Shown: positions 7,978 through 16,579, counted from the first letter of the stretch. The stretch: 64,000 nucleotides of DNA from Jatrophihabitans_A sp035248685 (GCA_035248685.1 DATFHF010000022.1:62001-126000), one strand, 5' to 3'. Notes: a model not told the origin generated them from the letters alone. A program made the numbers and translations.

Positions 7978-9448
7978 CGCGGGGACCCACCAGCCGGCGC
8001 CGGCCCACCGGCAACCGACCGCGCTCAGCGAGCTGTCGATCGAGCAGGCGGGTGCGCTGCTGCGGGCCGGCGAGCTGACCTCGCAGGAGCTGACCCGCGA
8101 CGCACTGGCCCGGATCGACGAGCTGGATCCGGCGCTGCACGCGTTCGTGCTGGTGACGGCCGAGCTCGCGCTGGAGCGGGCCGCCCAGGCCGACCGGGAC
8201 CTCGCGGCCGGCATCGATCGTGGCCCGTTGCACGGGATCCCCTATGCGCTGAAGGACATTTTCGATACCGCGGGGACGTCCACCACCAACTGCTCGTGGT
8301 TGACGGTGGACCGGGTACCCCAGCGGGACAGTGCCGTGGAGAGCCGGCTGCGGGCCGGTGGCGGGGTGCTGCTGGGCAAGCTGGCCACCTACGAGTTCGC
8401 GGTCGGTGGCCCCAGCTTCGACCTGCCATTCCCGCCGGCGCGCAACCCGTGGAGCGCTGAGCATGTGCCCAGCGGCTCGTCCTCCGGCGCCGGCGTGGCG
8501 GTGGCCGCCGGCCTGGTCCGGGTGGCAATCGCTTCCGACACCAGCGGCTCGACTCGCGGCCCGGCCTTCCACTGCGGGGCGGTCGGCCTGAAGCCGACGT
8601 ACGGACGGGTGTCCGGCTGGGGCGCGCAACAGCTGTCCTACACGCTGGACCACTTCGGCCCGCTCGGCTGGACGGTCGCCGACACCGCGGCCACCCTCGG
8701 CGTCATCGCCGGCCGGGACGAGCAGGATCCGCGCACCGCCGACGTCGGCGTGCCGGACTACCTGGCTCGGCTGGCCGACGGGGTCGCCGGCTTGACCATC
8801 GGCTGTTCGCCGAGCTGGTACGCCGACGACCCGGCCACCATCCCGGAGGTGGTGGCGGTCATCGAGCAGGCGCTGGCAGTACTCGAACGACACGGGGCCA
8901 CCGTGCTGCGAGTCGAGCCACCGGCCTACGAGCTGTTCAACGCCTGCGGCCGATTGATCATGGCGGCCGAGGCATTCTCGGTGCACGAGGCCGACCTGCG
9001 CAGCCGTCCCGAGTCGTTCGGTAGGTACACCTACCAGCGGATCATGCCCGGGGCCGGCGTTACCGGGGCCGACCTGGCCCGGGCCTACGCAGCGCGGCGG
9101 TGGCTGACCGCGGCGTTGCAGCGGCAGGTGTTCGAGCACTGCGATGTGCTGATCACCGCCTGCGGCCAAACCACCGCGGCCGCGTTCGCCGACTTCGGCC
9201 CGGACTGGCCACCGCCGAAGCTGGCCAACGACATGCAGACCATTCCGTTCAGTGTCACCGGAAACCCGGCGCTCTCGTTGCCGACCGGCCTGGCGGCCGA
9301 CGGCCTGCCGATCGGCCTCCAGCTGGTCGGCCGGCCGTTCGACGAGGCGACGGTGTTCCGGGTGGCAACCGTGCTGGAGACCGAGCTAGGCCAGCGACAC
9401 CGGCGACCCCCGACGCCGACCGCCGGCCGTGACCAATCAGATGGGTGA
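7970..9448 (+). CDS. Amidase-signature hydrolase (AtzE/GatA-like)
   Basis: A 492-residue amidase-signature enzyme with an intact Ser-cisSer-Lys triad: Lys95 in YALKDIFDT, cis-Ser171 in PSGSSSGAG, and nucleophile Ser194 in DTSGSTRGPA. Length and motif spacing fit AtzE/GatA relatives, which hydrolyse or transfer amides. I start it at ATG 7970, where it overlaps the small AtzG-like gene; a start further upstream would lie entirely inside that gene. With the adjacent small protein it probably forms a heteromeric amidase. Its role in the operon could be hydrolysis of an amide, carbamoyl or amidino-derived group; the substrate is unknown. Confidence 0.9.
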   Translation: MLDAGTHQPAPAHRQPTALSELSIEQAGALLRAGELTSQELTRDALARIDELDPALHAFVLVTAELALERAAQADRDLAAGIDRGPLHGIPYALKDIFDTAGTSTTNCSWLTVDRVPQRDSAVESRLRAGGGVLLGKLATYEFAVGGPSFDLPFPPARNPWSAEHVPSGSSSGAGVAVAAGLVRVAIASDTSGSTRGPAFHCGAVGLKPTYGRVSGWGAQQLSYTLDHFGPLGWTVADTAATLGVIAGRDEQDPRTADVGVPDYLARLADGVAGLTIGCSPSWYADDPATIPEVVAVIEQALAVLERHGATVLRVEPPAYELFNACGRLIMAAEAFSVHEADLRSRPESFGRYTYQRIMPGAGVTGADLARAYAARRWLTAALQRQVFEHCDVLITACGQTTAAAFADFGPDWPPPKLANDMQTIPFSVTGNPALSLPTGLAADGLPIGLQLVGRPFDEATVFRVATVLETELGQRHRRPPTPTAGRDQSDG

Positions 9449-10290
9449 GCATGAGCGCAGAACTGAGCCTGGCGACCGACTACGCCTCGGGGGCGTTGAG
9501 CAAGGACACCCCGGAGGAGTTCAACCGCCTCCAACTGTTGGAGGCGTGGGGTGACCCGGACACCCAGGGCGTCCTCACCGACACCGGATTGAGTTCCGGC
9601 TGGCGGTGCTTGGAGATCGGCGCCGGCGCCGGCTCCATCGCGCGCTGGTTAGCCGGCCGGTGTCCGGACGGCACGGTGGTCGCCGTCGACGCCGATACCC
9701 GCTACCTGAACGAACAGCAGTCGGACAACCTGGAATGGCGGGCCGGTGATATCCGCACGATGGATTTCGCCGCCAGCTCCTTCGACCTGATCCACTCCCG
9801 CTGCACGTTCTGCCACCTGGTCGAGCGCGCCGCGCTGGTCGACGCCGCGGTTGGCTGGTTGGCACCCGGCGGTTGGTTGGTCATCGGCGATCCGCTGTGC
9901 CTGCCGGCAGCTGCCTCGATCCACGAGCCCATCCGGCGGTTCTTCGGTGCGCTGGAGCTGGCCTGGCGTGCGCAGGGCTCGGACATGTCGGGCTGGGCGC
10001 AGGCGATCCCGGCTCAGTTGGCTCGCGCCGGTCTGCGCGACATCAGCGTGCTGACCCGGGCGAACTGCCTCGGTGAGCAGGGCCCGTACGGTCAGCTGTC
10101 GATCGCCAATGTCAAGCAGGAGGGCGGTTATCTGGTCGATCGCGGGCTGCTCGACCAGGCCGATGTGGACGCGGTGCTGGCGCTATGCCAGGACCCCGGC
10201 TTCATGGACATCCGGTCGATCACGGTCTATGCCAGCGGCCGCAAGCCGACCTCGGGCGAGGGTCTCAGCGATGACGTTCACCGACCTTAA
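9445..10290 (+). CDS. Class I SAM-dependent methyltransferase
   Basis: A 281-residue protein with the SAM-binding motif I LEIGAGAGSIARWL near residue 53, an acidic motif II in VVAVDADTRYL, and the later GDIRTMDFAASSFDLIHS and LAPGGWLVIGDP motifs. This order is standard for small-molecule or biosynthetic methyltransferases. It starts at GTG 9445 (overlapping the amidase stop) or ATG 9451. The 3' end overlaps the following ligase gene by 20 nt. N-, O- or C-methylation of the cluster product is a reasonable inference. Confidence 0.87.
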   Translation: MSMSAELSLATDYASGALSKDTPEEFNRLQLLEAWGDPDTQGVLTDTGLSSGWRCLEIGAGAGSIARWLAGRCPDGTVVAVDADTRYLNEQQSDNLEWRAGDIRTMDFAASSFDLIHSRCTFCHLVERAALVDAAVGWLAPGGWLVIGDPLCLPAAASIHEPIRRFFGALELAWRAQGSDMSGWAQAIPAQLARAGLRDISVLTRANCLGEQGPYGQLSIANVKQEGGYLVDRGLLDQADVDAVLALCQDPGFMDIRSITVYASGRKPTSGEGLSDDVHRP

Positions 10291-11533
10291 CCATCAGTTC
10301 GTCCTGGATCAGGCGCGCGGCCGGCCGGCCGACTACCTAATGGCAGCCGCCGGCGCCGATCGCTACCTAGCCGGGTTGGGCATCACTCACCACACCCTGC
10401 CGTACATCTGCCGGGTGGACGCGCCGACCTATCGCGAGCTGGTCAATGCCACTGACGAGCTGGTCACCGCTCAGCAGAAGGTTATGCAGGCGGTGTGTAC
10501 GTCGCTGCCGGCGGATGAGCTGGTCCGGCTGTTCGGCGTGCCGCCGGGGTTGGCTGCGGTGGTCGACTGGGCCGAGCTGGCAGCCAGCAGGTTCCGGCTG
10601 CTGCGGGCCGACATCATTCCGACCGAGTCCGGCTACTACTTCTGCGAGATCAACCACTTCTCCGCGGTGGGTGGGGGCGAGGCCTATCACAGCGCGAAGG
10701 TCTTCGCCGAACTGCTCGGCCGGCCGGTTTCCGGGGTGTCGCCGTTCCGCGAGCTGGCTTACCACTACATCGAGGAATGCCGGCGGTCCGGGTTGGAGCG
10801 GGTCGTGGTGCTGGACTCGGCCGAGCATCGCAAGCTGGGCTTCGGCGAGCATCGGTTGCTTCAGGAGTACCTGAAGTTAATGGCACCGGATCTCGAGGTC
10901 GGTTACTGGGACGATGAGAACTACCCGAGGGAATGGCTGGCGGAGGACGAGGCGAGCCGCACACTGGTGCATCGGCTGATCACCCTGGACGAGACCCCCG
11001 ACGGCGGCGCCTTCCTGTCGCTACTGCGGGAACGGGGCTGCACGGTGTCGTGCATGTTCGAGGCGGAGCTGAAGATGCACCGCAAGTGGTTCTCGCTGCT
11101 GTGCGATCCGGTCTACCACCACCTGCTGAACCCGACCGAGGTTGCGGTGATCCAGCGGTACGTGCCGCACACTTTCGAGTTGGACCACGGCAACCTTCGC
11201 TCGACGTTGGCCGACAAGAATGATTACGTGTTCAAGACCAGCTACTCCTACGGCGGCAAGGGCATCCTGATGGGTGCCGAACACTCCCGGGAGGATCTTG
11301 AGCAGCGGTTGCGGCTGCCCGGCATCGAGGCCTGGACCTGCCAGCGGGTGGTGCCGACGGCCAGCCTGGAGCTGCCGCCCTCGGCGACCGGCGAGCGGGC
11401 TCGGCATCACGTGGTGCTCGGCATGTTCGGCTACGGCGAGAACTACAACGGCTTGTTTGTCCGGGGCGCGGGTGGTTCCCAGGTGGTGAACGTGTCACAG
11501 GGCGGCGGGGTGTCCTGGGCCTTCGTCGACTGA
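10271..11533 (+). CDS. ATP-grasp-like ligase (glutathionylspermidine synthase-like)
   Basis: A 420-residue protein, last gene of the operon. I place the start at ATG 10271 inside the methyltransferase 3' end. RADIIPTESGYYFCEINHFSA resembles the metal/ATP segment R-x-D...E-x-N of circularly permuted ATP-grasp ligases. VFKTSYSYGGKGILMG matches their glycine-rich ATP loop (K...GYGG-G). Such enzymes activate a carboxylate as acyl phosphate and join it to an amine. A peptide-bond-forming ligase would complete a pseudopeptide pathway. Assignment is by motifs read by eye; exact subfamily and substrates are unknown. Confidence 0.7.
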   Translation: MTFTDLNHQFVLDQARGRPADYLMAAAGADRYLAGLGITHHTLPYICRVDAPTYRELVNATDELVTAQQKVMQAVCTSLPADELVRLFGVPPGLAAVVDWAELAASRFRLLRADIIPTESGYYFCEINHFSAVGGGEAYHSAKVFAELLGRPVSGVSPFRELAYHYIEECRRSGLERVVVLDSAEHRKLGFGEHRLLQEYLKLMAPDLEVGYWDDENYPREWLAEDEASRTLVHRLITLDETPDGGAFLSLLRERGCTVSCMFEAELKMHRKWFSLLCDPVYHHLLNPTEVAVIQRYVPHTFELDHGNLRSTLADKNDYVFKTSYSYGGKGILMGAEHSREDLEQRLRLPGIEAWTCQRVVPTASLELPPSATGERARHHVVLGMFGYGENYNGLFVRGAGGSQVVNVSQGGGVSWAFVD

Positions 11534-11631
11534 TTAGCGGCCCGTCCGATTGTTAGCAGCGACGCCGGCCATGACTTCCGCTGATGATCACTTTCGGCCC
11601 GCGGCTGTCAGCGGCCGTCCCAACTGAGCTT

Positions 11632-12630
11632 TCAGTTGTGCAGCACGGCCACTCCGCCGAAGGCGCCCCGGGACAGGTCGAGCAGCGCCTGCGGCGCCTC
11701 GGCCATCGGGTAGCCAACCGTGGTGGCCCGAATGCCGAACCGGGCGGCCAGCCGCAGGAACTGCTCGCCGTCCGACCGGGTGTTGGCGGTGACGCTGCGC
11801 AGCCGGCGCTCGCCGAACAGCTCGGCCTGGTAGTTCAGCGTGGGAATGTCGGACAACCAGATCCCGGCCACCGCCAGCGTGCCACCGGCCGCCAACGCCC
11901 GAAGCCCAACCGGGACGAGTTCGCCGGCCGGGGCGAACAGGATCGCGCCGTCCAGCGGTTCCGGTGGCGGGTCGGTGGCCGCCCCGACCGAGTCGACGCC
12001 GAGCGCCCGAGCCAGCTGTTGGTTGTGCTCGCCTCGGGTGAGCACATGCACCCGTAGTCCCAGGTGCAGCGCCAGCTGCGCGGTCAGGTGCGCGCTGCCG
12101 CCGAAGCCGTAGATGCCCAGGCTGCCACCGGCCGGAACGGCGGCAGCCACCAGGCACCGGTAGCCGATGATGCCGGCACACAGCAGCGGCGCGGCTTGCT
12201 CGTCGGAGATGGCAGCTGGCAGCGGATAGCAAAATCGCTCATCCGCGACGCAGAGATCGGCATAGCCGCCGTCGGTGTCCCAGCCGGTGAAGGTCGGCTG
12301 AAGGCAGAGGTTCTCCGCGCCCTGCCGGCAGAACCGGCAGCTGCCGTCGGTGCCGCCGAGCCAGCCGATCCCGACCCGATCACCCAATGCGAACCGGTCG
12401 CTGCCCGGTCCGAGCGTCTCAACCTGACCGACCACCTCGTGGCCTGGGGTGACGCGGGGCCGCCGTGGCGGGAGCTCGCCGACGGCCAGGTGCAGGTCCG
12501 TTCGGCAGACGCCGCAACAGCTCACCCGTACCCGGAGCTGGCTCGGGCCAGGGCCGGTCGGCTCGCGCTCGATGCGGCGCAGCGAGCCGTCGGTGACCGG
12601 TGCGCACTGCTCGACGACCCAGGCCCTCAT
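11632..12630 (-). CDS. Zinc-type alcohol dehydrogenase (MDR family)
   Basis: A 332-residue medium-chain dehydrogenase with an intact catalytic zinc site region (CCGVCRTDLH, then TPGHEVVG) and a cofactor loop YGFGGSAH. The structural zinc loop is unusual: it reads DGSCRFC followed by ENLC, so the first of the four expected cysteines is replaced by Asp. The gene lies on the opposite strand to the operon at 1-11533 and diverges from the next gene with only 38 bp between starts, so the promoters must share that space. It is likely a general aldehyde/alcohol dehydrogenase, not clearly part of the cluster. Confidence 0.88.
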   Translation of the reverse strand: MRAWVVEQCAPVTDGSLRRIEREPTGPGPSQLRVRVSCCGVCRTDLHLAVGELPPRRPRVTPGHEVVGQVETLGPGSDRFALGDRVGIGWLGGTDGSCRFCRQGAENLCLQPTFTGWDTDGGYADLCVADERFCYPLPAAISDEQAAPLLCAGIIGYRCLVAAAVPAGGSLGIYGFGGSAHLTAQLALHLGLRVHVLTRGEHNQQLARALGVDSVGAATDPPPEPLDGAILFAPAGELVPVGLRALAAGGTLAVAGIWLSDIPTLNYQAELFGERRLRSVTANTRSDGEQFLRLAARFGIRATTVGYPMAEAPQALLDLSRGAFGGVAVLHN

Positions 12631-12668
12631 GACTCAATCACGCTTCTCGACGCTACCTCCTCGGCAGT

Positions 12669-13172
12669 ATGCTGCCGGCCGTGACTGGGTCGACACACAC
12701 GGTGTGGCACGGCATCGGCCACCAGCCGAGCCTGCTGATAGACATCGGCATCATCGTGGTGCTCGGCGGCATGCACCTGATCGGTTGGTTGAGCGAGGAC
12801 TGGCGCAACACCGATCCGGGCAACCAGGCCGGTGAAGGCCTGCGCGCCGCCGCAACCGGCGGTTTGACGGTGGTCGGCATCCTGCTGCCGGTGAACCTGC
12901 TGGTGGTGCAACTGGCCAGCGCAAACTCGACGGCTGCTCGCCCCGTTCCGGCCGCCGCCGTGGTGAACCTATTCGTATCGTCGTGCTGGTTGCTGCTGTC
13001 GCTGGTGTTCGGCCTGTACGTGCTGTTCGTCGCGGTTACCCGGGCCTACGCCACCAGCCCGTTGCGACGTCGCGACATCGGTATCGTTTTCGGCCTCCAG
13101 CTCATCCTGCTGATCGTCGGAGTCGAACGGCTGGTCTGGGGGTTCGCCTCGCTGGCCGGCAGTCTTATTTAG
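12669..13172 (+). CDS. Small integral membrane protein, unknown function
   Basis: A 167-residue protein with about four hydrophobic segments (near residues 22-42, 62-85, 98-125 and 140-165), a short charged loop SEDWRNTD after the first segment, and no recognisable catalytic motif. It diverges from the alcohol dehydrogenase and is followed 9 nt later by a co-directional gene, so the two are probably cotranscribed. I do not recognise the family. Confidence 0.65.
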   Translation: MLPAVTGSTHTVWHGIGHQPSLLIDIGIIVVLGGMHLIGWLSEDWRNTDPGNQAGEGLRAAATGGLTVVGILLPVNLLVVQLASANSTAARPVPAAAVVNLFVSSCWLLLSLVFGLYVLFVAVTRAYATSPLRRRDIGIVFGLQLILLIVGVERLVWGFASLAGSLI

Positions 13173-13181
13173 GTTTGGTTA

Positions 13182-13661
13182 GTGGTACATCTCAAGGCAC
13201 TGGAGGACGCGGTGGTGGATTCCTGGCGGGAGTTCGAGCCGGAAGTGCTCGCCTTGTTCGAACGGGGCATCGGCCCGCGACTGGTAGGCGACGAGAGGTT
13301 CGAGGACGCGATGTCGCTGGGTTTCGCGATGGGAGCTGAGCGGGCGCACAACCTGCAGCGGCAGATCACCCCGTTCGACGTGGAACTGGTGACGGCCGGG
13401 CTGTGCTGGTGGCCGTTGAAGCCGGCGCCGTCGGTCGCCAGTGAACAGCATGCCCGCCAGGTGCGTACCGTGCTGCTGCAACGGGCGCACCAGTTCGGGT
13501 ACCTGGGCCGGCGGCCGGACGATGAGCCGCTGCCTGTTTCGGCGGACGGTATCGACGAGCCCGACCTTCAGTTGATCACGACCCTGCTGACCGCGCCCAC
13601 CGACCAGGTGATCGAACTGCTGATCAACCGGGCCGAACCGACCGGCCAGGCTTTCGCCTGA
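13182..13661 (+). CDS. Hypothetical soluble protein
   Basis: A 159-residue acidic, predominantly helical protein starting at GTG. It has no signal peptide, membrane segment or motif that I recognise. It begins 9 nt after the membrane protein at 12669-13172, which suggests an operon, and ends 24 nt before the convergent PiT gene. Composition and codon use look like those of the neighbouring genes, so it is probably a real gene. Function unknown. Confidence 0.6.
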   Translation: MVHLKALEDAVVDSWREFEPEVLALFERGIGPRLVGDERFEDAMSLGFAMGAERAHNLQRQITPFDVELVTAGLCWWPLKPAPSVASEQHARQVRTVLLQRAHQFGYLGRRPDDEPLPVSADGIDEPDLQLITTLLTAPTDQVIELLINRAEPTGQAFA

Positions 13662-13685
13662 TCAGGACTGGCTGTTCGCGATCGG

Positions 13686-14678
13686 TTAGCCGAGCACCGG
13701 CTTGATCAGGTAGTAGACCGCGGCGGCTACCCCCGCCGCGGCCGGAATGGTCAGCACCCAGGCCAGCACGATGTTGCCGGCCACGCCCCAGCGAACCGCC
13801 GACAACCGCCGAGTGGCGCCCACTCCCATGATCGAGGTGGTGATCACATGCGTGGTGGAGATGGGAAAGCCGAGCTGGGCGGCGATCAGCATGATGGCGC
13901 TTGCCGAGGTTTCGGCGGCAAAGCCGCTTACCGGGGTGAGCGCGTAAATCCGCCGGCCGACGGTGCGCATGATCCGATAGCCGCCGGAATAGGTGCCGGC
14001 CGCCATCGCTGCTGCCGACGCCAGGATCACCCAGGTCGGGATGCCGTCACCCCGGTGCAGGTGCCCTGCTGTGATCAGGGTCAGCGCGATGACACCCATG
14101 GTCTTCTGGGCATCCTGGCTGCCGTGCCCGAACGCCAGGGCAGCCGCCGACGCGATCTGGGCCCAGCGGAAGCCGTGCTGCGCCCGGTGGTAATTGGCCC
14201 TGCGGAACGCCCAAACCAGCACCAGCATGAACGGCAACGAGATGCAGAGTCCGACCAACGGCGAGAACACCATCGGCAGCACTACCTTGCGCAGCACGCC
14301 ATGCCAATGCACCCGTCCCGCGCTGGCCAGCGCCGCCCCGACCAGGCCACCGATCAAGGCATGCGAGGACGATGAGGGCAATCCGAGCCACCAGGTCAGC
14401 AGGTTCCAACCGATCGCGCCGAGCAGCGCGGCCAGCACGATTACCAAACCGGATCTGCCTTGCGGCGTATCGATAATGCCGCCACCGATCGTCGCGGCCA
14501 CCTTGGTGGAGATCAGCGCGCCCATCACGTTCATGATCGCCGCCAACCCGAGTGCGGTTTTCGGGGACAGCGCCCGGGTTGAGATCGACGTCGCCACGGC
14601 GTTCGCCGAGTCGTGGAATCCATTGGTGTAGTCGAAGCAAAGTCCGACGACGATGATGACTACCGCGAGCCAGATCAC
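13686..14678 (-). CDS. pit: PiT-family inorganic phosphate transporter
   Basis: A 330-residue polytopic membrane protein with the two duplicated PiT signatures: DYTNGFHDSANAVATSIS near the N-terminus and FGHGSQDAQKTMG in the second half. It starts at GTG 14678 and lies 34 nt downstream of a DUF47 gene on the same strand, the usual pit-accessory arrangement. Predicted role: low-affinity, proton- or cation-coupled uptake of phosphate (often as metal-phosphate) across the cytoplasmic membrane. Confidence 0.93.
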   Translation of the reverse strand: MIWLAVVIIVVGLCFDYTNGFHDSANAVATSISTRALSPKTALGLAAIMNVMGALISTKVAATIGGGIIDTPQGRSGLVIVLAALLGAIGWNLLTWWLGLPSSSSHALIGGLVGAALASAGRVHWHGVLRKVVLPMVFSPLVGLCISLPFMLVLVWAFRRANYHRAQHGFRWAQIASAAALAFGHGSQDAQKTMGVIALTLITAGHLHRGDGIPTWVILASAAAMAAGTYSGGYRIMRTVGRRIYALTPVSGFAAETSASAIMLIAAQLGFPISTTHVITTSIMGVGATRRLSAVRWGVAGNIVLAWVLTIPAAAGVAAAVYYLIKPVLG

Positions 14679-14712
14679 CGCATGCCCAGGGCGACCGGTG
14701 TGCCGGCGACGC

Positions 14713-15330
14713 TCATGATTCCTTCACCGCGATGGTCTCCACGGCATGCGCGACGTGCTCCAGCGCGTCGGCGGCGTTCTCCAGCAGGTCAGCCACCTCG
14801 CGGATCTTGAGCATGGTCAGCACGTCGTAGTCACCGGAGAACAGCTGGGACAAGACCCGGCGGTAGATCTGATCGGCTTGGTTTTCCAGCCGATTGACCT
14901 CGATCCAGTACGGCTCCAGATCGGCGAGGGTGTCCAGCCGGCCCATCGCCTGAGCGGTTTCCGCACAGGCACTGCAAATCACCCGGATCTGGTCGGTGAC
15001 CAGGTCCGGCAGCTGGCCGACGTTGGCCAGGTCCATGAAGTCCGTCGCTTCGTCCAGGGCGTCGATCACGTCGTCCAGCCTCCCGGCGAGGCGGTAGATG
15101 TCCTCCCGGTCGAACGGCGTGACGAAGCTCTTGTTCAGCAACCGCAGGATCTGATGGGTGATCGCGTCGCCGCGATGCTCGTAATCGTGCATCGCGGCGG
15201 CGATGGCCGGCCGGTCGGCATCGGCGTTGCCCAATTGCGCCAGCAGTTCGCCGGCTTGCACGATGTTCTGGCCGCTCTGGGCGATGAGTTCGAAGAAGGC
15301 GTTCTCCCGCGGCCGGAGTCTGAGCTGCAT
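14713..15330 (-). CDS. DUF47 / PhoU-like pit accessory protein
   Basis: A 205-residue, largely helical protein with the PhoU/DUF47 pattern: an N-terminal helix followed by HDYEHRGDAITHQILRLLNKSFVTPFDREDIYRLAGRLDDVID-type spacing (metal-contacting E/D residues conserved) and a second helical repeat. It directly precedes the PiT transporter on the same strand. DUF47 proteins are thought to modulate Pit transport activity. The ATG at 15330 is preceded by a purine-rich AGAAGG. Confidence 0.9.
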   Translation of the reverse strand: MQLRLRPRENAFFELIAQSGQNIVQAGELLAQLGNADADRPAIAAAMHDYEHRGDAITHQILRLLNKSFVTPFDREDIYRLAGRLDDVIDALDEATDFMDLANVGQLPDLVTDQIRVICSACAETAQAMGRLDTLADLEPYWIEVNRLENQADQIYRRVLSQLFSGDYDVLTMLKIREVADLLENAADALEHVAHAVETIAVKES

Positions 15331-15624
15331 GGAAACCTTCTACAACTGGGACGAAGTCCGCTCGAGGCTGCTGTTGAGCCGGCCTGAACGCTAGCACGGG
15401 CCGGCTTCGGCAGGCCCGGTGTGCCCGGTTGCGACGGCCGGTCGGGATGCCTACGGTGGGAGTCGAGGGCTCGACATGCAGCCCACCTTTGGCGGGGTAG
15501 GGCGCTGCGCCCGGGACGTCCGGCCGCCCGGCCGCTCAATCGACTGTCACCGATGACCTCGCAGCGCGCGGCGGCTTACTGCGTGCTGCCTCGCGGCCGG
15601 CCCGCCGTTGTCGAGGAGGCTGAT
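15331..15624. other. Intergenic region between divergent units
   Basis: About 290 bases separate the DUF47-pit operon (leftward) from the small uORF and membrane protein gene (rightward), so it should contain at least one promoter for each direction. I see a short perfect hairpin at 15500-15512 (GGGCG-CTG-CGCCC). I see no convincing -35/-10 pair and no coding sequence that looks real. Confidence 0.4.
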
Positions 15625-15678
15625 ATGAGGGTTGCATCCGGGGGCGGCGGCATGATCGCGGTGGGGACACGGCGATGA
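15625..15678 (+). CDS. Possible 17-codon upstream ORF coupled to the next gene
   Basis: A strong ribosome-binding site (GAGGAGG, 15613-15619) sits 5 nt before ATG 15625. The tiny frame encodes 17 residues (Gly-rich centre, ending TRR), and its TGA overlaps the ATG of the following gene (ATGA at 15675-15678). The downstream gene itself has a poorer ribosome-binding site, so the uORF could deliver ribosomes to it by coupling. The strong signal and exact overlap support translation; the peptide itself is probably not functional. Confidence 0.45.
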   Translation: MRVASGGGGMIAVGTRR

Positions 15679-16148
15679 ACCCGATCCGGACGGTGGCGCG
15701 GGGCGTGATCGCCGGCGCTGTGGGCACCACCGCACTGAACGCGGTCACCTACCTGGACATGGCGGTGCGGGCCCGGCCGGCGAGTGAGATCCCGCAGCAG
15801 GCGATTGAGACGATGGCAAGCCGGGCTGGCCATCCGGTACCAGGCACCGGCGCGCAGAAGCAGAACCGGTTGGCCGGGTTGGGGTCGCTGAGCGGCATCG
15901 CGACCGGGGTCGGCATCGGGATGCTGGCCGGCCTCGGCCGACCGGTGCTGTCCCGGCTGCCGGCGCCGATCGCCGCCTTGGCCATCGGCGTTGCCGCCAT
16001 GGTCGCCACCAACGGCTCGCTGGTCCGGCTCGGGCTCACCGACCCCCGGCAGTGGTCCTGGGCGGACTGGTTGTCCGACCTGGTGCCGCACCTGGCCTAC
16101 GGCGCGGCCGGCTACGCGACGCTCCGCGCGCTGGAAGACAGCGGATGA
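15675..16148 (+). CDS. Small membrane protein, unknown function
   Basis: A 157-residue protein with a Gly/Ala-rich N-terminal hydrophobic stretch (residues 8-28) and two or three more weakly hydrophobic segments (about 70-115 and 130-150). The pattern resembles small DUF1440-like inner-membrane proteins, but I cannot name the family with confidence. Translation may be coupled to the 17-codon upstream ORF. It is followed 51 nt later by a conserved small actinobacterial protein gene. Confidence 0.6.
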   Translation: MNPIRTVARGVIAGAVGTTALNAVTYLDMAVRARPASEIPQQAIETMASRAGHPVPGTGAQKQNRLAGLGSLSGIATGVGIGMLAGLGRPVLSRLPAPIAALAIGVAAMVATNGSLVRLGLTDPRQWSWADWLSDLVPHLAYGAAGYATLRALEDSG

Positions 16149-16199
16149 CAACTTCGCCTGAGCAGGCAGGCTCAAAAACTTGGCAGAAGAGGGTCAGCA

Positions 16200-16577
16200 A
16201 TGGCTGATAGGGCAGATGGGCACGGATCGGAAGCCGCGCGGGAGGCCGGTGCGGAGCAGGCGGTAAGCCGCGACACCAAGAGCCAGACCGAGGCGGCCAG
16301 CTACACCACTACCGATCACGATGTGATCAGGACCTGGGCGCATGCCCGCGGCGGCCGCCCGGCCAGCGTGGAGGGCACCGAGAACGGCTCGGACGCGGGC
16401 ATCCTGCGGCTGGAGTTTCCGGATGGCCCGCAAGGGGATTCCTCGGATCTGGACAGCGTTGACTGGGAGCCGTTCTTCGCGACCTTCGACCAACGCAACC
16501 TCGCTTTCGTATACCAGGAGCAGACCTCCGACGGCGAGGTGAGCCGGTTCAACAAGTTCGTCAGCCGGCAGGACTGA
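16200..16577 (+). CDS. Conserved small actinobacterial protein (often mis-named glucan branching enzyme)
   Basis: A 125-residue acidic protein. The C-terminal 85 residues follow a familiar pattern: IRTWAHARGGRPASVEGTE, then ILRLEFP, then WEPFFATFDQRNLAFVYQE and SRFNKFVSR. Proteins with this pattern are common in actinobacteria and are frequently labelled 1,4-alpha-glucan branching enzyme, although they are far too short and lack glycosidase motifs. The N-terminal 35 residues are low-complexity. Function unknown. Confidence 0.8.
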   Translation: MADRADGHGSEAAREAGAEQAVSRDTKSQTEAASYTTTDHDVIRTWAHARGGRPASVEGTENGSDAGILRLEFPDGPQGDSSDLDSVDWEPFFATFDQRNLAFVYQEQTSDGEVSRFNKFVSRQD

Positions 16578-16579
16578 TC

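Noticed and set aside
15421..15678. An 85-residue frame starting at ATG 15421.
   Set aside because: Its composition is Arg-rich and non-coding in character, and it has no ribosome-binding site. Only its last 17 codons, which have a strong one at ATG 15625, are retained as a possible uORF.
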